NCBI GenBank assembly: GCA_001936135.1
Contig: CP012814.1
Span: 558,001 to 622,000, forward strand
Length of the DNA: 64,000 nucleotides
Direction: 5' to 3'
Source of the DNA: Saccharomycopsis fibuligera x Saccharomycopsis cf. fibuligera
Taxonomy: Eukaryota > Ascomycota > Saccharomycetes > Ascoideales > Saccharomycopsidaceae
This document shows positions 12,201 to 21,038 of this stretch, piece by piece (position 1 is the first letter of the stretch; every line of letters begins with the position of its first letter). The notes beneath the pieces were generated by a model. The model did not search any database. It saw only the letters and a list, made by a program, of their open reading frames with translations, and was not told where the DNA came from. Both the position numbers and the translations under genes were made by a program.

Positions 12201-13615
12201 CAGTTGGCTACGACAGAGTCAAACAAGGTACTGGTTACGCTAAAGACAACAAAGATAAATTGGCTGGTTTGGATAAGAGTGGAAAAGCTCAATCTGGCCT
12301 CGACAAGGCCCAACAATACGGTAATGACGACAAATACAAGGCTGGTATTACTGGCGCTGGTATTGCTGCTGGTGGCGCTGGTGCAGCTTATGGCAGTCAC
12401 AGAAAGAATCAGGCAGACACTAGCACTGGCACTGGATATGGTGATGAAGATGCTTACCAATCTCAACCAAGAGGTGGCACTTCTACTGGTCCTGGTTATG
12501 GTGGTGACAGCAATGACTACGGTACTACTGGCAAGAGATACAATTCTGCTGGAACTTATGTCAATGACCCATCTCCAAACTCTGGAACAGTTACTGGTAG
12601 CCATGGCCAAGCCTACCCAGATAGTGCTGCTGGAACTGCTTATGACAAGTCTGGTTATGGTAATGATCTTGACGCTACTGGTAAATCACACGATCATTCT
12701 GCTGCCACAGCTGCTGGATTAGGTGGCATTGGCGGTGTTGGTGCCGGTACTGCTGCTCATCAATATAACAAGCAACCACAATCTGGTAGCGTTACTCACG
12801 ATCCTACCACTGCTTCTGGTGGCACTGCTGGCGCAGTTCCACAAACTATTTCTGCTAATGACCCAAGAGTTCAAGGTGGGTCTCAGCAACAAAGTGAATC
12901 TTTGCCAAAGACTAAAGGTGTCATTGATTCTGTCTTTGGTAGAGTGTTTGGTGGTGGTAGTAGCAACGAACAGCAAGAAGCTACTAGTGCACCATCCACT
13001 ACTATCAGAGGTGCTCCAATTGCTGGTGCCACTGGTCCAAACACTACTGCCAACACTAGTGTTCCTAGCACTGCTGGTAGAAACACAACTCATCCAACTG
13101 GTGCTGCTAATACTACTCATGGTGGCGGTGGTGCTTATTCATCTGGTACACATGGTACATACGGTGAAAAAGACACCGCTTCTGGTCACAACAATTATGA
13201 TACTGCTGGTACTGCCTCTGACAGAGACCTTGGTGGAAGCAGTGGCAGAGGAACCACTGCTGCTACTGCCGGAGGAGTTGGAGCTGCTGGAGGAGCAGCT
13301 GCTGGCTCTCACTATGGCAACAAAGGTCACCAAAAACAAGCCAGTTATAGCAGTGATTATGGATATGATGACCAGAATCAAGGAGCCAATGACTCCAACT
13401 ACACTTTTGGCCAACAACAAGGCTTAGGACAGGGCTCAGGACAAGGAGGAGCTGGAGCTGGAGCTGGAGGTAACATTCCTGGAAACTTTGACTTCAGCAG
13501 TTCTGTGCCTAAGGGATTGACTGAAGTTGGTCCAAATACTAAGCCAGATGTTGGTGAAGAACTATGGTTTGACACTGAAACTGGTAAGAGATTTATCAGA
13601 AAGGTCAGTAACTAA
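6248..13615 (+). CDS. Giant Gly/Ala/Ser-rich glycine-zipper repeat protein (2,455 aa)
   Basis: I do not recognise this gene. The protein starts MGLLHRHKKSK, a Gly-2 followed by a basic patch. Most of it is low-complexity Gly/Ser/Ala/Tyr/Asn/Gln sequence. It is punctuated by at least ten short Ala/Gly segments with small-residue GxxxG spacing, such as GAAVAGVAGAVGLG near residue 260, often followed by His-Gly. Three copies of a module pair these segments with the motif KDAGTQAYKGH or close variants. Two more ordered islands stand out: a basic KLFRVFRD block near residue 1827 and a conserved-looking C-terminus (last 50 residues) containing GEELWFDTETGKRFIRK. No secretion signal or GPI site is visible, so it is probably intracellular. 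Gly/Ala segments may insert in or associate with membranes or self-assemble (inference). None of its roughly 40 leucine codons is CTG. A single 7.4-kb open frame with strong codon bias argues for a real, well-expressed gene. Confidence 0.9.
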   Translation: MGLLHRHKKSKDQVVKEHNSPPGYTVLDDDKNQKSSKQSKNSKTQQQPSKASGAGTGAGTGAGAAGVAPNTSSAKQQPSSSANNTAVGSSANNNTTGAASSEYGSQNAQPNISSNRDPTSTTKSGPVYGSSGKGAPTSSSNAPTSSEPTSSSNYGPSSSSNPPTAATTSATRSSRGSQTIPGTSADLGRGPAAGGGHYAAHNQAYDPTSRATDPSGAGFGKSTTQSGNAGYGSGASNSNNAGSSTSGSNSQNTKSSSNKGSGIGAAVAGVAGAVGLGKGSKSQQSEQQGQQYGSSNPNPVTNAENSQAANKNFQNQSGSNYQNQATNSPSHKTGYANTPTQKLNDPSGAHTNAAKSGAGSAAGAGAGAGYGNTPAHQINDSSGSHKNVTDNNYGASSGTGRDTSSSGAGHESGTGHSGHGAGAGLGGAALGAGAGAGVGASHGGSSGTHETPGQRGTSTVAGGTGEYGSGSGPRSGTHQTGVDDEYQYGSQNSGTAGGGAYSSDQYPKHVPSQGRDATTARHGQNISGAGTQSYPDAYDATGQQTENRVPDTHNSADKSTPAVAGSAILTGVAGAAGALYGKAVGAFGNEGEEGSRQYDSTVPETGSGNYGHSSGAYGHSGAYNTADNEGISGTSHKSNLGTTGSGYQNDPLENRNKYADNVPHSKHIAGSDVAATGVGSGAGTGYGHNKGASSGTGDHIVQNERGTEYKTGNSRNTGGAGGYGNQNDYSSGSDPYGNQQESQSGGGVSKKAAAGAGLAAAAGTVAAGAAHGKNPKQTAKDTKDAGTQAYKGHQESGGAVSGDQYAREPEAGAGSSGPKNAYAAGLAGAAGTIATGAAQGKNPKAVAKEGKDAGTQAYKGHKAKEQASSGSNQYASAGQRGTNGSGSGPRHDATNSRNAGHGVAGIGTGSQYGSGHDDQYGSSNHGNQYGSAGHDDQYGSSAQRSTAGTGVGAGAAGYGSQPSGRGVGYADPTSKADAGRSGAGSTGYGSQGNQYDSTGSRGTSGTGGAGSYGNQRDYPSSGSSDPYGNQKQSGGNNVSKKGAAGAGVAAAAGTVAAGAAHGKNPKQTAKDTKDAGTQAYKGHQESGGAVSGDQYAREPEAGAGSSGPKNAYGAGVAAAAGTVATGAAQGKNPKAVAKESKNAGQGAYKGHKSKEEASSAATNSNSKNSSTGPGSTSGAGGTRGANVAGGATTGRRDLDETKNHHNNILNKKNVDSDEYAKTDVPGAGVTGGGYAGTTGTGYVREAHNPSKEHYYDIEDNEVNDRHGHHKLGHDSDGYDQQGSNQGYGQRSNKGSNQGYQHGSGGHSGAGAATGAGVAGVGLGSAAAGHHGNKGQNSDATGAGYSGKSYGNQPSDPTTVEGYGRNVDFGEHGVADPQSFASGGGAGYGSQGNQYDSRGTSGAGGYGNQNDYSSGSDPYGNQQESQSGGGVSKKAAAGAGLAAAAGTVAAGAAHGKNPKQTAKDTKDAGTQAYKGHQESGGAVSGDQYAREPEAGAGSSGPKNAYAAGLAGAAGTIATGAAQGKNPKAVAKEGKDAGTQAYKGHKAKEQGSTGAGIDSNSAQRSNDQTSRIYDSTGHPKTTAAAGAASGTGASGAVLGHGTGREDQYGNQGTRNTGLDDESYGKGRGNTDYADYSGAGSSGRHASAASGGTKGSVADADASNYGLTNHKGTAYSSQNRVPPNVARDQTVTDASGYNNPAQNYGPNDGVSPGVNRTTGADSSHNRTAVGAAGLGAAGAGAGAAYGHHHQGTTGGAGTGANEPGLRKKASSSSSSSSSASSSEYSQDRQHTGRGTAGTAAAGGVGGAAVGAGAGSAGNKKSSKGRKKSDFKLFRVFRDSKEGLDDSKTKKNQEQKLSQQSGYGTTGAAGGSGKPGYNDYADSSQNPYGGGQQATTGQGHGVGTGAAVGGLGAGAAGAGLASGHHGTSGTRGTEQFARDEGTTSGTRGVGAGGTSGTSANTTDKYGNHTHTKDVSSDPYAAGEEDKQQAVGYDRVKQGTGYAKDNKDKLAGLDKSGKAQSGLDKAQQYGNDDKYKAGITGAGIAAGGAGAAYGSHRKNQADTSTGTGYGDEDAYQSQPRGGTSTGPGYGGDSNDYGTTGKRYNSAGTYVNDPSPNSGTVTGSHGQAYPDSAAGTAYDKSGYGNDLDATGKSHDHSAATAAGLGGIGGVGAGTAAHQYNKQPQSGSVTHDPTTASGGTAGAVPQTISANDPRVQGGSQQQSESLPKTKGVIDSVFGRVFGGGSSNEQQEATSAPSTTIRGAPIAGATGPNTTANTSVPSTAGRNTTHPTGAANTTHGGGGAYSSGTHGTYGEKDTASGHNNYDTAGTASDRDLGGSSGRGTTAATAGGVGAAGGAAAGSHYGNKGHQKQASYSSDYGYDDQNQGANDSNYTFGQQQGLGQGSGQGGAGAGAGGNIPGNFDFSSSVPKGLTEVGPNTKPDVGEELWFDTETGKRFIRKVSN
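8402..8829 (+). repeat. 428-bp internal repeat, copy 1 (identical to 10448-10875)
   Basis: Read side by side, this block and 10448-10875 match at every base (offset 2,046 nt), including synonymous positions, while the flanks diverge at once. It encodes two Ala/Gly segments and two KDAGTQAYKGH motifs. The identity implies a recent duplication or gene conversion. Confidence 0.9.
9398..9584 (+). repeat. 187-bp partial copy of the same internal repeat
   Basis: This block equals 8528-8714 base for base (offset 870 nt). On either side the module continues at protein level but with many synonymous and amino-acid changes. A sharp edge between identity and divergence inside one module suggests a gene-conversion tract. 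Confidence 0.85.
10448..10875 (+). repeat. 428-bp internal repeat, copy 3 (identical to 8402-8829)
   Basis: Second full copy of the module described at 8402-8829. The first mismatch after the block is at 10876 (C, against T at 8830). Confidence 0.9.
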
Positions 13616-14983
13616 GTAATAAAGCTTTGATTTAAGCAATATTTAATGAATTTCAATTGGTAATATTTGGGTAAAGTGATTGCAGCAAATTGGAGGATTT
13701 ATGTTTTCATTTTATTTATTGATGTTGGAGGACATTTATAGTTCCATTTATTATCACTTGTTTATGATAATTTGATTTTTATAAGCGTTTATTTTTTTTT
13801 TTTTTTTCCTTGGTTTTATATTTGTTGAGTATGAAATAATGTATATGAAAAAAAAAATAATTGAATTAATGAATGATGTTTTAATTTAAAAAAAACCTGT
13901 AAAGAGTTTACTTGGATTAACTATAATTATGGCATGCATATAAGCATAGAAAACTGGCAATCAAAAGAATAAAGTGGGCTATTTTTATCCAGTCAGACTA
14001 TTATCAATAGTATTTCAATAGTATAGCTAACTTTCAAGAGTTTGTCACTTTGCAAATTGCCTTGCTTGTTTTGGCACTTATCCGCTTCTTTTTCATAACC
14101 TTCTCTTCTCTTAGCCGTCTTTACAAACACTACTATAATATCGGTTCACAAAACACGAGTAAACCAAATTCATCTTGTCTATTTAATATAAACATATACA
14201 TCTCCAATCCATCTCCCAATCAATCATGCCCTCAATAACTGTTACCGTTCTTTTCGTCTCAATTTTCAACTTCTTTTTGCGCGCGACGCGGGCGTCACAA
14301 ATTAGCGTCTGCAGGTGAGACCAGCATACATGAAGAATGCGCTGCTGTTCATACGAGACGAGATGCGTTCAGTATCAAAACTGCCCGCCATGCCAATTAT
14401 TCAAGGTCTGGCGCATTGTCCTGCCACACAACTACTGGCTTTCAGCGTAGACGGTGGAGCAACAGAGCTGTTAAAGAATGGTGTGTAGCAGAATACAGGA
14501 ATAAGGGAACATGGGATATTGAAGGGGGGTTTCGTTTTAGTGGGCAGACAGCCCCTTGCTTTTGAATAGCATGCCTTGCTGGTCTGTTACTGAGCCGTGG
14601 TGCTCCTCTTTATATATCTCCAGGCAATCCCACTGGTTTTACATGTCATTGATAAAAAAGAACATCTTTTAATCTTGGCTCACACTTTTGCTTTTCATTT
14701 CAAGCACAACAACTGGCTTAGAAACTCGTGTCTAATTATCAATAACCCACGACAACAAGACACCCACGGTCATTAGCTCAATAATCGTTTTCAGATACTT
14801 CGCGCATTAGCAGCAGCACCAGGAGCAACTGCGGCATCGGCACAGCACAGAGCGAAAGAAGGAATAGTAAAAAAAAAAAAAATTTTTTTCTTTCTTTCTT
14901 CAAAGATCTTCATTGAGGTATATTATCCCCGAGCCATCACCATACATCAAAACAACAGCTTGAAAAAGAAAAGACTGAAAAAT
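13616..14983. other. Intergenic region: 3' end of the giant gene and promoter of the 14984 gene
   Basis: The first part is AT-rich with T- and A-runs (about 13792-13808 and 13849-13858), suitable for termination of the 6248 gene. From about 14270 the base composition becomes more GC-rich, with a GCGCGACGCGGGCG stretch near 14280-14293 and a TATATAT near 14612. An A/T-run near 14871-14890 precedes the next ATG. I found no gene in it. Confidence 0.5.
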
Positions 14984-15769
14984 ATGACCGACGTTTTTAG
15001 AGTACCAGGCAGCTGGGACAACACGTACCCTAAATCAATCAGTGACTCTCGCAGATACTTTGACCAGGACTCAGTCTTCAGCTCTGACTCTGCATCCATT
15101 TATTCCAAAGAGACACTCTACGAAAAGTTTATCACCATGGCTAAGGGAGGTAACAAAAACAACAACAGTGCGATTGGAAATGGAAAAAATAATGGGAAAA
15201 ATATGTCCAAGAAGCAAAATCCGGTCACAGTACGGGTTCAAGACGAACTAACTGGAGACGACTGTATTTATCACTTCCCATATGAATACGCCAATACTTG
15301 GGACACTTTTCAAACATCATTGAAGGAAGCATTTCCGGAGTTCAACAAACAAATAACTAAAGGTGATCTAATGATTATCAGCAAAAGCGACGAATGTGCA
15401 TTTATTCCACAGCACTTCAACAATTTTATAAAGCCTGGCCAAGAGCTCCAGATCAAGTTCAGAACTCCAATATCAACACGTCAATTGCTTATTCAACAGC
15501 AAAAGCAACAAGCACTTAAACAAAAATTATACCAACGACAGCAGCAGGAGCAATTACAGTACGAATATCCATCCGATGACAGCGAAGAAGACTCGCGCTC
15601 ACATTATAGACGAGACAGTTCTGTAAGTTCTGCCAGCAGCGATTCCAGAAGCAAACCAATCATGAGATTGATTAGAAAAAATAAAACCTCATCGAGTCCA
15701 GGATCACCAAGATCACCAAGATCAGGAGGGCCTCGTGTTCAAAAAATTGCCAACTGGTTGACAGAATAG
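14984..15769 (+). CDS. Small protein with a probable ubiquitin-like core
   Basis: The 261-residue frame begins at the first ATG (14984), giving MTDVFRVPGSW; codons before it in the same frame include no ATG. Residues about 75-165 look like a fungal ubiquitin-like fold: a first strand VTVRVQDE, then Phe-Pro, a conserved-looking Trp-Asp-Thr-Phe helix start, and the strand ELQIKFR. The N-terminus and the region between residues 55 and 75 are Asn/Lys/Gly-rich. The C-terminus is a Gln-rich coiled-coil-like stretch followed by a Ser/Arg/Pro tail rich in SPR repeats, which suggests phosphorylation. I do not know the function. The fold assignment is pattern-based, and an adaptor role is only one possibility. 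Confidence 0.8.
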   Translation: MTDVFRVPGSWDNTYPKSISDSRRYFDQDSVFSSDSASIYSKETLYEKFITMAKGGNKNNNSAIGNGKNNGKNMSKKQNPVTVRVQDELTGDDCIYHFPYEYANTWDTFQTSLKEAFPEFNKQITKGDLMIISKSDECAFIPQHFNNFIKPGQELQIKFRTPISTRQLLIQQQKQQALKQKLYQRQQQEQLQYEYPSDDSEEDSRSHYRRDSSVSSASSDSRSKPIMRLIRKNKTSSSPGSPRSPRSGGPRVQKIANWLTE

Positions 15770-16046
15770 TACCTAATAGCCGTCCAGATTCACTATAATT
15801 ATAAGCTTGAACTCAGCGACACTCTTGGTTCGGTGCCTATCATATCTTGCCATTATTTTTCAATTCACAACTTTATCACATCATATCAAGGCGTTGAAAA
15901 AAAAAAGTGCGACTCTTATAAAATGTTTAAAAATTAGTCACTGCTTTTCGTTAATTTTTTACTTTTAATCAAATTTTCAATCACCTGTTTAATCTACATT
16001 CAAAAGCAGAACCTCCTCATTAATTTGCATATATATTTAGTTTTAC

Positions 16047-16071
16047 TTTTTTTTTTTTTTTTTTTTTTTTT
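16047..16071 (+). repeat. Poly(T) run, 25 nt
   Basis: Uninterrupted T homopolymer in the convergent gap after the 14984 gene; possible polyadenylation-efficiency or nucleosome-excluding element. Confidence 0.95.
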
Positions 16072-18954
16072 CTTTTCTCTTTATTGCATATAGAAATTTT
16101 ACTCATAAATAATTTAGACTTTGAAAAAGGAAAGCTTAGTTTTAAACTCTTATCCCCACTTTTCAAAAAGAAATGGACCCCGTATTTGGCGTTGACTGCA
16201 ATTACAGTATTGAAACATAGAAGTGCGTGCACTATCTATGGTAGTACTGCCGTATTGTGTCAAACTGACAAACACTAAATAATGTGACTTATGGCAGAAT
16301 CCTCCATGGTATCATATACCAACCCTGATTGACAGACATTGAGAAAAAGAATAGAAAAAGCCGTAGAAACTCAAAATAAAGTGAAAACACAAAATCAAAA
16401 CTCCCCGCTTAAATTTTTTTTTTCTTTCTCAGACCATCAAATTCTTTCTCTCTGAAGATCCACGCCTACTTTTTTTTTCTTTTTCTTTTTCTTTTATTGG
16501 TTTGAAGTTGTTGTTATTTTACGTTTTATTAAGTTATTTTACAGTCAATCAAGCCAAGGTTCGTAAAAAAAAAAACGACTCTGTTTAACCTCTAAACGCA
16601 GAACCAAATTGCTTGGTTATCAGTAAGCGTACTATACTAGCAAAGTCGCTAATTTAACTACCGCCTAAAATTTTACCGAGCAAAGCATAATACATATGCT
16701 AGCTAGATGCGATCTATACTGAGCTGAACCCCCAGATAAATCTCTGAAATTTCAGAAAAACTGCTAAAAAAGCTATTCTTTGAGAGTTCTCATAGAAAAA
16801 TGTAATAGAGGCGCTCGATTAAGCCCGCTTTTATACTTTTGGACTACAAGTAAGAGCAACCTGCTGCTCACTACAATCGCAAGGTTCTGAGGCGTTGACG
16901 ACCTAGCGGATCATAAATACGGGTCTCCTAGAATGGAAAAGTGTAAATGTTAATCAGACTAAATTTTAAGTATCCACCCGCAATAGCTTGATTATCAATT
17001 GCTGAAATCGATTGACGCAACTGCTTGGAAGTGATTGCGGTACTCAGTTGCTACCACTATTGCTGTTGCTGTATGTATCCATCGATGTACATCTACAGTA
17101 TATTACAGTATCCAGTCATTTACAAGAGAAAACAAGTTATAAAAAATGCATTCACCATGGTCAAGCAGCCCGATCCTGATTATCAGCTCTGGTCATCGCT
17201 ATAGATGCTACTGCTACTTCCAATGTCTATAGCTGTGTTGACGAGTCCATTTTTGCATACTGTCCAAATTTTCCCTACATAATAATTTTCAGCCAGTCGT
17301 CATATATGCTTCGCCATATAGTATGTACAATCCCTGGACAACTTAGATCGGCGCATTCGCCTGCCTGACTTGTCTCATTCAACAACGTTTAATTACGCTC
17401 TTACTCAGACTTGCAAGAATTAGCTTGTGGGTTCAGTGGTCCGTCTTTCGCTCCTTTATCTCGCTCACTTTCTCACCCCTTTCTGCCCACCCTCACCCCT
17501 TTCCGCTTAACCCAATCTCTAACAAAACTGGCTGTCTTACTACTTATTTTTTCTGAGTGGGTTTTTGCCATGTACTAAAGGGGTGCAACACCCCGTATTT
17601 GCTAGTATCACATGACCGAAATTTTTGCAACGCCAAAAAGCCTATCAACGGTGTGGCCGTCTGTGAATATTTTGCTGATATATTCCTTTGGTTTTCTTAT
17701 TTTTAATTTTATTTTTGCTTCTATTCAGCAGTAAAGCTGTGTGTATATAGCTGCGATGTACACTGTGCTATTTTTTTATTTTTTTTTTGCTTTCTTTCTT
17801 TGAGCAAACTGTAAGCGGATGGCAAGTTGTCGCCTTGAGAAGATTATCACCGTTGAAATGTTTTTTTAGCCGGAAAGCAGCAGCAGAGCGAATAAAAATA
17901 AAAGAGATACACTGACTTCTAGACATATGCGTTACGCAGATAGGCTATGAAGACATATTTTAATACTATTTAACATTAGTGTCATGTAAAAGTCTGAGTT
18001 ATTTTATGACCACTTTTCATTTTCGCCATCGTGCTTCTGTTAGCGTCGATGTCTCATAAAAAATTGGAAGAAAAAAACGACAATTTAAAAAAACAAAACG
18101 TATATCCATGTAGAGCGTCCTAAAAACTGCTGCTATTTTGCTGTCTTTGCCGCTGCTGATGCCGCTGCTAATGCAAATATTTGCAAACGACTATTGCCAC
18201 AATAACTGGCGCAATTGACACAGTTGACAAAGTTTATTTCAATTTATGTTTACGTGGTCTCTTTCACTCATCTTATATTGAAAATTGGTGTTTCTTTTCC
18301 TCGAAAAAAAAAAAAAAAGCGTTTTTGCTCTTCGTGCGGACGCAGCGCTGCGCACATCAAAATAGGTTGTTGTTGACTCAATTGAGCTTATCGATTGTCA
18401 CCAAACTAGCCTTGCGTGAGTGTGTGATATGTGGAAGATTAACAATAAAATCGTGCTAGCAGTATAGTAAACATCATTTGGGAAACGCGGAGATATCCTT
18501 TTTTTTTTGTTTTTGCTTTCCAACAAATATGTGGAGCTATCAACCATGAAGAGTGCAAAACTTTTGCAGAAAATCTTCCTTAGCCTAAATCTCAAGCCTA
18601 CTAGGGTAATAATAGCCAGTGTAAAAAATGATTGTTATTTTGTAATATTTTGTATTTATAATATAATTAGTAGCATTGAGGTAAATAATAATATACAGGA
18701 TGTATTGCTGTCAGTAAAACTCCGCAAACATCATAAAACGAATAACATACAGCATCTCAGCTCTCGCTCTCCCACTAATTCAAACACACACAAAAAAGGA
18801 AAAAGAATAACCAAAAATAACAAAAGTAACTATAGAAAAGACAAACAGACAAATCTAAGAGAAGAAAACAAAAATAAAGAGCCAACAGAAAAAATTCCAG
18901 AATGAACGAATAATAACAGAAACAAACAAAAAAATGAAGAATATAATATTAAAA

Positions 18955-18956
<2 letters not shown>

Positions 18957-18985
<29 letters not shown>
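18957..18985 (+). repeat. Poly(A) run, 29 nt
   Basis: Uninterrupted A homopolymer about 55 nt beyond the stop codon of the minus-strand Medusa-like gene. On that strand it reads as poly(T) in the 3' untranslated region. Confidence 0.95.
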
Positions 18986-18987
<2 letters not shown>

Positions 18988-19040
18988 GAAATAAAAACTA
19001 GTCTTTGAGAGTAATCTGAAACAGCGTTATTTTCAATTAT

Positions 19041-21038
19041 TTAGTGAACCTCCTCATCAGGGATTTCGACATAGTAACTTTGCAATGCTCTTCTAAGAGC
19101 AGGCTCCAATTTTTCCCACTTCAAGATTCTGACATCTTTGTCAAAGCCTCTTGGTTTTCTAACACCATAAGCCATAATTCTTTGAGCCAATTCAATTCTG
19201 AAATCTGGCATGTCAAAATTCGAACCAATACCTGGTGAACTAGACGGTGATCTTTTAGCCTTGTATTGAGTACTCATTCTAGTAGAAATTGGCTTCTTGG
19301 ACCAGAAGGGCACCAAGTTTGATCTGATTCGACCCCTTTCACGTCTTCTTTCAGCAGGCTGCCTAACTTCAGTACCAATCAACAACTCTACAATCTTAAT
19401 CACCTCAACACTAGTAATGTAGTAATTGTTTCTAACGTCTCTGCTACTGTCTCTAAAGCTAGCAGACTCAACACTTTCATTATCATTTGAAGGCAGTTGC
19501 AGTGAGAATTCGTCCTCAGAATCATCACCATTTCTTACTAAACATTTTAAGCAACTCACTTCAACAACATCAACACCTGGAGCAGCACCAACTGGTTTTG
19601 GGTGGCTTTTAGCGCTACCGACAATAGAAAAGCTAGCAGTAATGTTGCCGCCAACTTGAGTTCTCTCAATCCGAATGATTCTCCGTTTATCTTCTTTTTC
19701 TTCTTCATCCCACTCTGGCAAACACAAGTCTCTCACTTTTGCTTGACTAAGCTTCAAGTTCACTGGCACATAAGCAACTCTCAGAACAGCGCTGTTTGCT
19801 TTTGGTGGTCTAGCAACGCTGCCACCAGAACTAATGCCTCTGACCACCCTGTATTTTCTGTATGGACCAACTTGGCGTGCTTGCAGTGGTGGCTGAGAAA
19901 TATCGCTAGCGCTAGTTGAGCTTTCAAGCTTGATGGAACTGGCCAACTCAGGGGTAAAGGAACCAAGAGTCGGCGTACTGGAAAGGTGCTGCAGTGGTGG
20001 TCTTTGATGGCGGGGCTGCAGAGATGGTAATTGTTGATTAGATTGAAGTTGCCTTTGTTGTTGTTGTTGTTGCTGCTGGATATTGTTTTTGTTTTGGTGA
20101 GAGTATGACAAAAAATCATGTACTGAAGGATCAGTAAGACCACCAACTTGAGCAACAGTATTCAAGTGGTCTGGAGGGGTTGGATATGGTGGACGGAACT
20201 CATCTTCTACTGGTAAGCCAATACTCATCATTTCAGGGCTTGGGATCATCAAATTGGTATCAAAAGAAGTTTCACTAGCTGCCGATAATATTGGAGCCAG
20301 CAAATCATTACCAGAGTATGTAAGCTTGGTGGTTACTATTTGATCAGTTGGGGCACTATAGTTATTACCAGGACTGTATGTGTTGATATGATGAGGTTGT
20401 GGCAGTATTACCTGATTATGCTGTTGAAAGTGTTGATGTTGTGGTTGTGGATGTTGCTGTTGTAAATGATTAATGTGATGATGTTGCTGTGGATGGTGCT
20501 GCGGTATCTGAAAGCTTGGGTTACTTTTGGATACAATATTGGTATAATTTCTGCCAAGGCTAGTATAACTGCTGTCGTAACCTTGTGGATTGAAACTGCT
20601 ATCGCTGGTTATCACTTGTACTGGTGAAGGAGAGGATAAGAACTCATTTTGATATAATGGTCCAAAACTGTTGTTGAACGCTGGCGGAGCAGTATTTATC
20701 GAAGGAGGTATCTGACTGTCAAATGGTAAGCTCAAATCGTTGGAAGGCACTGATGATAAAGTTTGTTGAAATTGGTTTACTTCATTGCCATTGATAAATC
20801 TGTTATTGTTATTGCTGTTGTTATTATTACTGATAGGGCCGCCGTAACTAGTATTGTCTGTAGCCGCCTGAAAATCATCAAGCGTCAAATTTATTGGTGC
20901 ACCGGTGAAATCCTGCAAAGTAGTAAAAGAGTTCAAGTTGTTGTTATTATTGTTGTTATTGTATTTTCCCTGGTTTGGATCATGGAGTGGCTGATTAAAA
21001 TTGTTTAAATTCATATTGAAAGTATCAAAATCAGACAT
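19041..21038 (-). CDS. Medusa (MedA)-type developmental regulator, prion-like N-terminus
   Basis: The 665-residue protein starts at the first ATG (21038, MSDFDTFNMN); codons further upstream in frame lack an ATG and run into a stop. Residues 1-420 are rich in Asn, Gln, His, Ser and Pro, with a poly-Gln run and a His/Gln block, so they are prion-like. Residues about 445-660 form a conserved-looking domain: RRIIRIERTQxGGNI, a CLKC pair, YYITSVEVIKIVELLIG (about 537), ERRRERGRIRSNLVPF, KPRGFDKDVRILKWEKL, and an ALRR helix. From memory this order matches the DUF7082 domain of Aspergillus MedA, a nuclear regulator of conidiation, adherence and biofilm. The family call rests on recall, not a search. 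The gene is isolated, with 3.3 kb of empty DNA downstream and 10.9 kb upstream, a pattern typical of master regulators in Candida. Confidence 0.85.
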   Translation of the reverse strand: MSDFDTFNMNLNNFNQPLHDPNQGKYNNNNNNNNLNSFTTLQDFTGAPINLTLDDFQAATDNTSYGGPISNNNNSNNNNRFINGNEVNQFQQTLSSVPSNDLSLPFDSQIPPSINTAPPAFNNSFGPLYQNEFLSSPSPVQVITSDSSFNPQGYDSSYTSLGRNYTNIVSKSNPSFQIPQHHPQQHHHINHLQQQHPQPQHQHFQQHNQVILPQPHHINTYSPGNNYSAPTDQIVTTKLTYSGNDLLAPILSAASETSFDTNLMIPSPEMMSIGLPVEDEFRPPYPTPPDHLNTVAQVGGLTDPSVHDFLSYSHQNKNNIQQQQQQQQRQLQSNQQLPSLQPRHQRPPLQHLSSTPTLGSFTPELASSIKLESSTSASDISQPPLQARQVGPYRKYRVVRGISSGGSVARPPKANSAVLRVAYVPVNLKLSQAKVRDLCLPEWDEEEKEDKRRIIRIERTQVGGNITASFSIVGSAKSHPKPVGAAPGVDVVEVSCLKCLVRNGDDSEDEFSLQLPSNDNESVESASFRDSSRDVRNNYYITSVEVIKIVELLIGTEVRQPAERRRERGRIRSNLVPFWSKKPISTRMSTQYKAKRSPSSSPGIGSNFDMPDFRIELAQRIMAYGVRKPRGFDKDVRILKWEKLEPALRRALQSYYVEIPDEEVH

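Larger units (their letters stand above)
15770..19040. other. Unusually long convergent gene-free region (3.27 kb)
   Basis: This stretch lies between two 3' ends, where yeast usually has only a few hundred bases. It contains poly(T) 25 at 16047-16071, poly(A) 29 at 18957-18985, several shorter T-runs and many in-frame stops. Open frames such as 18507-18905 lack an ATG at their start and have A-rich, Lys/Asn-dominated translations. No tRNA, snRNA or snoRNA signature was found. It could hold an unrecognised non-coding RNA, an origin or part of a centromere. Confidence 0.5.

Noticed and set aside
6288-13427. Long Leu/Val-rich open frames in the +1 frame of the giant gene and Ser/Thr-rich ones on the opposite strand
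   Set aside because: They are frame shadows of GCT/GGT codons; repeats and codon bias follow the main frame.
18507-18905. 132-codon open frame before the Medusa-like gene's 3' end
   Set aside because: It begins at TTG, and the translation is Lys/Asn-rich because the DNA is A-rich.
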